A stretch of DNA of 9,965 bases. It comes from Peptococcaceae bacterium. GTDB lineage: Bacteria > Bacillota > Desulfotomaculia > Desulfotomaculales > UBA12532. Made by a program: the position numbers and the translations under genes. The notes beneath the pieces were generated by a model. The model was not told the DNA's origin. It saw nothing but the letters and a program-made list of their open reading frames with translations, and searched no databases. Below are positions 7,089 to 9,965 of this stretch, piece after piece; position 1 is the stretch's first letter; every line of letters begins with the position of its first letter. The DNA is taken from positions 1 to 9,965 of the forward strand of contig DMDP01000163.1 in assembly GCA_003445475.1 (NCBI GenBank), written 5' to 3'.

Positions 7089-8282
7089 ATGAGGCAGATT
7101 TTGGTATTAGTGTTAACTATACTATTTATGGCCGGCGGCCTTTCCGTATGCCACGCTGCGGATGACGTTATTACTCTGGAGCAGGCCAAAGAGCTGGCCG
7201 GCAAAAACAGCCGGAACCTGAGAATGTTTGAGATTAACAGGGAAAAAGCAAAATACCAACTGTACGAGGCGGAGGACCAGTACGACGACGCTTACTATGA
7301 ATATTACTGCTTGGTAAACAAATTGGAGAGACTTCAAGAAAAGTTAAACCAAGAAGGATTAAGTCAGGAAGAGATTAACGAAATCCAGGCGGAAATGGAG
7401 TCAGTCTGGGATGAAATAGGCAAGCAATCTTCTACACTGGAATCGTTGCTGGACAAGAAAAGGGACGCGGAAAGCCGATACGACGATGCCGTTATTGACG
7501 AAGAGAATTTCAAGAAGCAATTGGATTATGCGGTTGAAAAGCTATACACAACAATACTGAAGGAGGAACATAACTCTATCGTCTTGGACAGAGAGCGTGA
7601 GTTAAAACAAAGTTTGTTAAATGTGGAACAAGCAAAATTAGGCCTGGGCAGGAGCACCCGCCTCAAAGTGGTCGAGCTATCTACCGAGGTGCTGAATCTG
7701 AGCAAGGAAATAGACCGGCTGGACGGTTCGATTAAAGCGCACAAAGGAGAACTTAACGATTTGATGGGTCGGGACTACGACGCCGTGCTGACGCTGGTCC
7801 CTTTTGAGGTTCCGGAAACGGTGGAGGTGCCCGAGTATCAGACGTTATTGTCAAGGGCCACTCAAGAATACGACAGGATTTACAAGCTCAAGAGAGATAT
7901 CGAGCAGCGCGAGGACGACCTTGACGAGATTGGAGACGACGGCTACGAAGACGAGCTGCTGGAACTGGAGATTGAGGAGCTGAGACTCGGGTTAAAAGAT
8001 GAGAAGTATAAGTTAATTAACACCATAAACAACTTGCTATTGAACGTCGAAACGAAGCAGAAAGATTACCGGTTAGCGTTGCTTAATTATGAAAATGCGA
8101 AGCAGAATTATGAGTGGGATAAGCAGAGATTCGAGATGGGTAAAATCTCCAAATTGGATCTTATGGAAAGTGAGTTAAATTACCTGAGGAGTGAAAATGA
8201 AAAACTCTCGGCTGCATATGATCTTTATTTAGCTAAACGCTCCTTAGAGTTGGCGCAAGAAGGAATAGTGGATAACCTCTAG
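7089..8282 (+). CDS. TolC-like secreted coiled-coil protein, apparently without outer-membrane barrel strands
   Basis: The product has 397 residues from ATG 7089, preceded by AAGGGAGACGG (7073-7083). The longer frame from TTG 7065 has no such site and would put eight polar residues before the signal peptide. Residues 1-23 (MRQILVLVLTILFMAGGLSVCHA) are a Sec signal cleaved near CHA/ADD. VITLEQAKELAGKNSRNLRM matches the start of outer-membrane efflux (OEP) domains. The two TolC-type repeat helices are recognisable as LGLGRSTRLKVVELSTEVLNL (from 184) and FEMGKISKLDLMESELNYL (from 348). The segments that hold the membrane beta-hairpins in E. coli TolC (here about 75-130 and 265-305) are instead Glu/Asp/Lys-rich coiled coil, for example EIGDDGYEDELLELEIEEL. 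It is the last gene of the operon, so an exit-duct or adaptor-binding role is inferred. It could also be a purely structural wall-spanning coiled coil. Confidence 0.82.
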   Translation: MRQILVLVLTILFMAGGLSVCHAADDVITLEQAKELAGKNSRNLRMFEINREKAKYQLYEAEDQYDDAYYEYYCLVNKLERLQEKLNQEGLSQEEINEIQAEMESVWDEIGKQSSTLESLLDKKRDAESRYDDAVIDEENFKKQLDYAVEKLYTTILKEEHNSIVLDRERELKQSLLNVEQAKLGLGRSTRLKVVELSTEVLNLSKEIDRLDGSIKAHKGELNDLMGRDYDAVLTLVPFEVPETVEVPEYQTLLSRATQEYDRIYKLKRDIEQREDDLDEIGDDGYEDELLELEIEELRLGLKDEKYKLINTINNLLLNVETKQKDYRLALLNYENAKQNYEWDKQRFEMGKISKLDLMESELNYLRSENEKLSAAYDLYLAKRSLELAQEGIVDNL

Positions 8283-8499
8283 TAGCTTTTTGCTGTGGCC
8301 GGCGGCCTGCACTCGTAAGATCAAATCTCAAGGAAGTGGCGCCGCAGGCGTCCTGCACGCGGGTCCTGGCCGATCTGGGCCGGCCGCATACCTGAATATC
8401 TCCAGCAGTTCGCGGTCGGAAAGTTCGGTAATCCACTGCTCCTGTTGCCGGCCGAACTTCTTGAGGCTTATCCTTACCCCTTTCCTCAAATAGGTGGCG
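8283..8499. other. Intergenic junction with no intact + strand gene
   Basis: The region between the TolC-like gene and the ABC-2 remnant is GC-rich again. A GGCCGGCGGCC near-palindrome follows the stop closely but lacks a T-tail, so no convincing rho-independent terminator can be called. The + frame reading from 8290 has a low-complexity Ser/Arg composition and is probably a shadow of the minus-strand remnant. Confidence 0.5.
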
Positions 8500-8507
8500 T
8501 TTTCCAC
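8328..8507 (-). pseudogene. Possible minus-strand coding remnant or small gene (about 59 aa), unrecognised
   Basis: Read on the minus strand from GTG 8507 to TGA 8328, the sequence gives VENATYLRKGVRISLKKF followed by GRQQEQWITELSDRELLEIF and RYAAG, then a Pro-rich end. The first 45 residues look like genuine protein: balanced charge, amphipathic helix ITELSDRELLEIFRYA and varied codons. The last 14 look like read-through into non-coding DNA. AAGGAGGTGG is present on the same strand (8504-8513), but it overlaps the GTG, so the true start is unclear; TTG 8489 is another option. The frame continues upstream to 8555 only by running antisense through the ABC-2 fragment. I do not recognise a family. 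It could be a small gene, a gene tail left by recombination, or chance. Confidence 0.3.
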
Positions 8508-8509
8508 CT
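8492..8509. repeat. Short inverted repeat at the junction of the two remnants
   Basis: AGGTGG (8492-8497) and CCACCT (8504-8509) form a perfect 6-bp stem with loop CGTTTT. On the minus strand the stem would bury the AGGAGGTGG Shine-Dalgarno of the candidate small ORF. It lies exactly where the minus-strand reading gives way to the ABC-2 permease remnant. Confidence 0.4.
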
Positions 8510-8712
8510 CCTTCCCCCGCGCGTCCATGCCGCTCGTCATCCGGTACCTTGGCAACCTGATCCCGCTGACCTACTTTCTGGACATCCTCCGGGGAATCAT
8601 GCTGAAGGGCGTGGGCAGTGAGTACCTGTGGGGCGACGTCCTGCCCCTGGCCGGTTTCGGCGCGGGAATCATCGCCCTGGCGTCCTGGCGCTTCCGCAAG
8701 CGCGTGGAGTAA
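8500..8712 (+). pseudogene. C-terminal remnant of an ABC-2 type transporter permease
   Basis: From about 8500, and clearly from ATG 8527, the frame gives FPRASMPLVIRYLGNLIPLT, then YFLDILRGIMLKGVGSEYLW and GDVLPLAGFGAGIIALASWRFRKRVE, ending at TAA 8710-8712. This is the last membrane helices and basic C-terminal tail seen in drug/ABC-2 permeases, whose intact forms are usually several hundred residues. Nothing upstream in any + frame continues the protein, so five or more membrane helices are missing. The surviving part has no internal stop or frameshift and strong GC third positions, so the break looks recent. No matching ATPase gene adjoins it. It is unrelated to the MacB-type permease at 5876. 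A truncated but expressed peptide from GTG 8494 or ATG 8527 cannot be excluded, but neither has a good ribosome binding site. Confidence 0.75.
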
Positions 8713-8745
8713 GGGGTATGCGTACGTGGAGGTAGCAGCAGGCTC

Positions 8746-8773
8746 TCGACGCCCTCCTGGGGGATTTTATTTT
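8746..8773 (+). promoter_or_regulatory. Weak candidate promoter for hslO
   Basis: TCGACG (8746-8751) and TATTTT (8768-8773) are each 4 of 6 to the sigma-A consensus with a 16-bp spacer, in the only A/T-rich patch of the 121-nt gap. A CCC-TCCT-GGG mini-stem followed by ATTTTATTTT could alternatively be a degenerate terminator. Just downstream, about 8782-8804, GCGCGCCGC and GCGCGGC can form overlapping GC-rich stems. Confidence 0.25.
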
Positions 8774-8833
8774 ACGGCATCGCGCGCCGCACCTAGGGGC
8801 GCGGCAGGATATCCGGCTGCCTGTTGAGAAAGA

Positions 8834-9775
8834 ATGCATGGCAGCAGTCCGTTGGAGGTGAATACGCTGGTCGGCCCGGAGGAGATTAAGCGCGAAGACT
8901 ACCTGGTGCGGGCCACGGCGGAGGACGGCCGCATCCTGGCGTTTGTGGCGCGGAGCACCGAACTGGTTGAAGAAGCCAGGCGTTTGCACAACACCTCGCC
9001 CACGGCCACGGCGGCGCTCGGGCGGGTGCTTACCGCCGCGGCCCTGATGGGCGCCTCGCTAAAGGAGCGGCAGAGCCTTACCCTCCGCGTGGTGGGGGAC
9101 GGTCCCCTGCGCGCCATAGTGGCGACGGCCCGGGGCGGCGCGGTAAGGGGGTACGTGGGCGAACCCCAGGTCGACCTGCCGCTCAACGCCGCCGGCAAGC
9201 TCGACGTGGGGGCGGCGGTGGGGAAGGGCGTACTGTACGTCACCAAGGACCTGGGGCTGCGCGAGCCGTACAACGGCAGCGTGCCCCTGGTTTCCGGTGA
9301 AATCGGCAAGGACCTCGCCTATTACTTCGCCAAGTCCGAGCAGACGCCCTCCGCCGTGGCCCTGGGGGTACTGGTGGGGCCTGCGGGCGCGGTGAAAGCC
9401 GCCGGGGGGTACCTGGTGCAGTTGCTGCCCGGCGCGGGCGACGGAATGGCGGCCCGGTTGGAAGAGAACGTTCAGGCCACCGGGCCGGTCAGCCGGCTTG
9501 TATCGCGGGCCTGCACGCCGGAAGATATCCTGGCCGCCCTTCTCGACGGTTTTGACGTGCAAATACACGAGCGCCATTTTTTCCGGTTTGCCTGCGATTG
9601 TTCGCGTGAGCGCGTGCGGGAAATCTTGCTGGCGCTGGGGCCCGAAGAACTGGAGAAGCTCCTGGCCGAGCAGGGCGGGGCCGAGGCAACGTGCGCTTTC
9701 TGCAATCAGGTTTACCGCTTCGGCGAAGGGGAACTGGCCGAGCTGGTGGCCTTAAGCCGCCGCCCGGAGCATTAG
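8834..9775 (+). CDS. hslO: Hsp33, redox-regulated holdase chaperone
   Basis: Hsp33 is a cytoplasmic chaperone switched on by oxidation and unfolding. The zinc switch is complete: C254-x-C256 (FACDCSRERV) and C287-x-x-C290 (ATCAFCNQVYRF). Oxidation should release zinc and activate substrate binding. The N-terminal domain is recognisable from DYLVRATAEDGRILAFVA, TATAALGRVLTAAALMG, GDGPLRAIVATARGGAVRGYV and the SGEIGKDLAYYFAKSEQTPSAVALGVLV stretch. As called from ATG 8834 it has 313 residues with about 17 extra N-terminal residues. The ATG has only a weak purine-rich site, whereas GGAGGTGA (8854-8861) lies downstream with no ATG/GTG/TTG at the right distance, only CTG 8867 in frame. ATT 8885 would give the usual family start (M/I)KREDYLV. 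It is separated from the transporter region by remnants and belongs to the high-GC background. Confidence 0.97.
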   Translation: MHGSSPLEVNTLVGPEEIKREDYLVRATAEDGRILAFVARSTELVEEARRLHNTSPTATAALGRVLTAAALMGASLKERQSLTLRVVGDGPLRAIVATARGGAVRGYVGEPQVDLPLNAAGKLDVGAAVGKGVLYVTKDLGLREPYNGSVPLVSGEIGKDLAYYFAKSEQTPSAVALGVLVGPAGAVKAAGGYLVQLLPGAGDGMAARLEENVQATGPVSRLVSRACTPEDILAALLDGFDVQIHERHFFRFACDCSRERVREILLALGPEELEKLLAEQGGAEATCAFCNQVYRFGEGELAELVALSRRPEH

Positions 9776-9806
9776 GAGACCGCTTGAGGATTTACCATCG
9801 CGGCGG

Positions 9807-9819
9807 TCGGTAATACCGA
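9807..9819. repeat. Short palindrome upstream of the phosphoesterase gene
   Basis: TCGGTA-A-TACCGA is a perfect 6-bp inverted repeat around one base, 25 nt before the GTG start. A second pair, GACCGC (9778-9783) and GCGGTC (9803-9808), overlaps it. It could be an operator or a small RNA stem, or chance; no T-run follows, so it is not an obvious terminator of hslO. Confidence 0.3.
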
Positions 9820-9844
9820 TGCCGTTGCAGGGGAGGGAAAACGC

Positions 9845-9926
9845 GTGCGTCTGGGGCTGATAAGCGACACGCACGGGGAACTGGCGAATGTGCGCGAAGC
9901 GGCGCGAAGGCTAAAAAATGAGTGGC
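9845..9926 (+). CDS. YfcE-type metallophosphoesterase, 5' fragment running into the contig end
   Basis: GTG 9845 has an excellent GGGGAGGG (9830-9837) 7 nt upstream. The first 27 residues, VRLGLISDTHGELANVREAA and RRLKNEW, match the start of YfcE/MJ0936-type calcineurin-like phosphoesterases. SDTHG carries the first metal-binding Asp and His (D-x-H motif). The rest is missing: from about 9927 the sequence becomes a pure G run then a C run, which I treat as artefact and exclude. Members hydrolyse phosphodiesters with bound divalent metals; the physiological substrate is unknown here. The 69-nt gap from hslO contains a short palindrome, so it may be co-transcribed or separately controlled. Confidence 0.8.
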
Positions 9927-9965
9927 GGGGGGGGGGGGGGGGCCCCCCCCGCCGCCCCCCCCCCC
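9927..9965. other. Poly-G/poly-C low-complexity tail, probable sequencing or assembly artefact
   Basis: There are sixteen consecutive Gs (9927-9942) followed directly by eight Cs, then GCCG and eleven Cs. The tract interrupts an otherwise good reading frame exactly at the window end. A G run abutting a C run is near self-complementary, as expected when two-colour-chemistry no-signal tails are assembled against their reverse complements. Confidence 0.85.

Noticed and set aside
8751..8774. CCC-TCCT-GGG followed by ATTTTATTTT as a rho-independent terminator.
   Set aside because: The stem has only three base pairs, too weak to call.
9927..9954. G run as a possible G-quadruplex or phase-variable tract.
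   Set aside because: A G run directly followed by a complementary C run at a contig end, breaking a reading frame, is better explained by artefact.
1..9965. Search by eye for CRISPR arrays, tRNA genes, transposases and insertion-sequence ends.
   Set aside because: No regularly spaced long repeats, no cloverleaf, and no transposase-like protein were seen. The rearranged junction at 8283-8712 has no terminal inverted repeats or target duplication that I could find.

Overview
The window looks like part of a high-GC, spore-former-type Firmicute contig, most like the Peptococcaceae and thermophilic clostridia. The reasons are a YcdB/YcdC protein carrying S-layer homology (SLH) repeats, strong AGGAGGTGAT-type ribosome binding sites, frequent GTG/TTG starts, a zinc-type Hsp33 and a two-component system of the Bacillus PhoP/PhoR general type. 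The taxonomic call is inference; no rRNA or tRNA gene is present to anchor it.

Layout, all genes on the + strand: (1) 1-974, the 3' part of a YcdB/YcdC + 3xSLH surface protein; (2) 1201-3260, an OmpR/PhoB-family response regulator and a membrane histidine kinase overlapping by 7 nt; (3) 3390-8282, a five-gene operon encoding a lipoprotein of unknown function, a MacB/LolD-type ABC ATPase, a MacA-like membrane fusion protein, a MacB-type permease and a TolC-like coiled-coil protein; (4) 8283-8833, a junction region holding the C-terminal remnant of an ABC-2 permease and a possible minus-strand coding remnant; (5) 8834-9775, hslO (Hsp33); (6) 9845 to the end, the start of a YfcE-type metallophosphoesterase that runs into a poly-G/poly-C tract, very probably a contig-end artefact.

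The central story is a self-contained regulated efflux or envelope-stress module. A-T-rich tracts with CA steps every 11 (once 12) bp lie upstream of both the response regulator gene (about 1036-1080) and the lipoprotein gene (about 3317-3357). They resemble each other and the TT(A/C/T)ACA direct repeats bound by PhoP/PhoB-type regulators. The simplest reading is that the regulator controls both its own operon and the transporter operon.

The most unusual component is the TolC-like protein. It keeps the two helical TolC repeats but has acidic coiled coil where the outer-membrane beta-barrel strands should be. This would fit a tripartite pump adapted to a single-membrane cell wall. The transporter genes from about 4000 to 8282 are visibly more A/T-rich than both flanks, and with the broken genes at 8283-8712 this suggests the cassette was acquired or recombined here.
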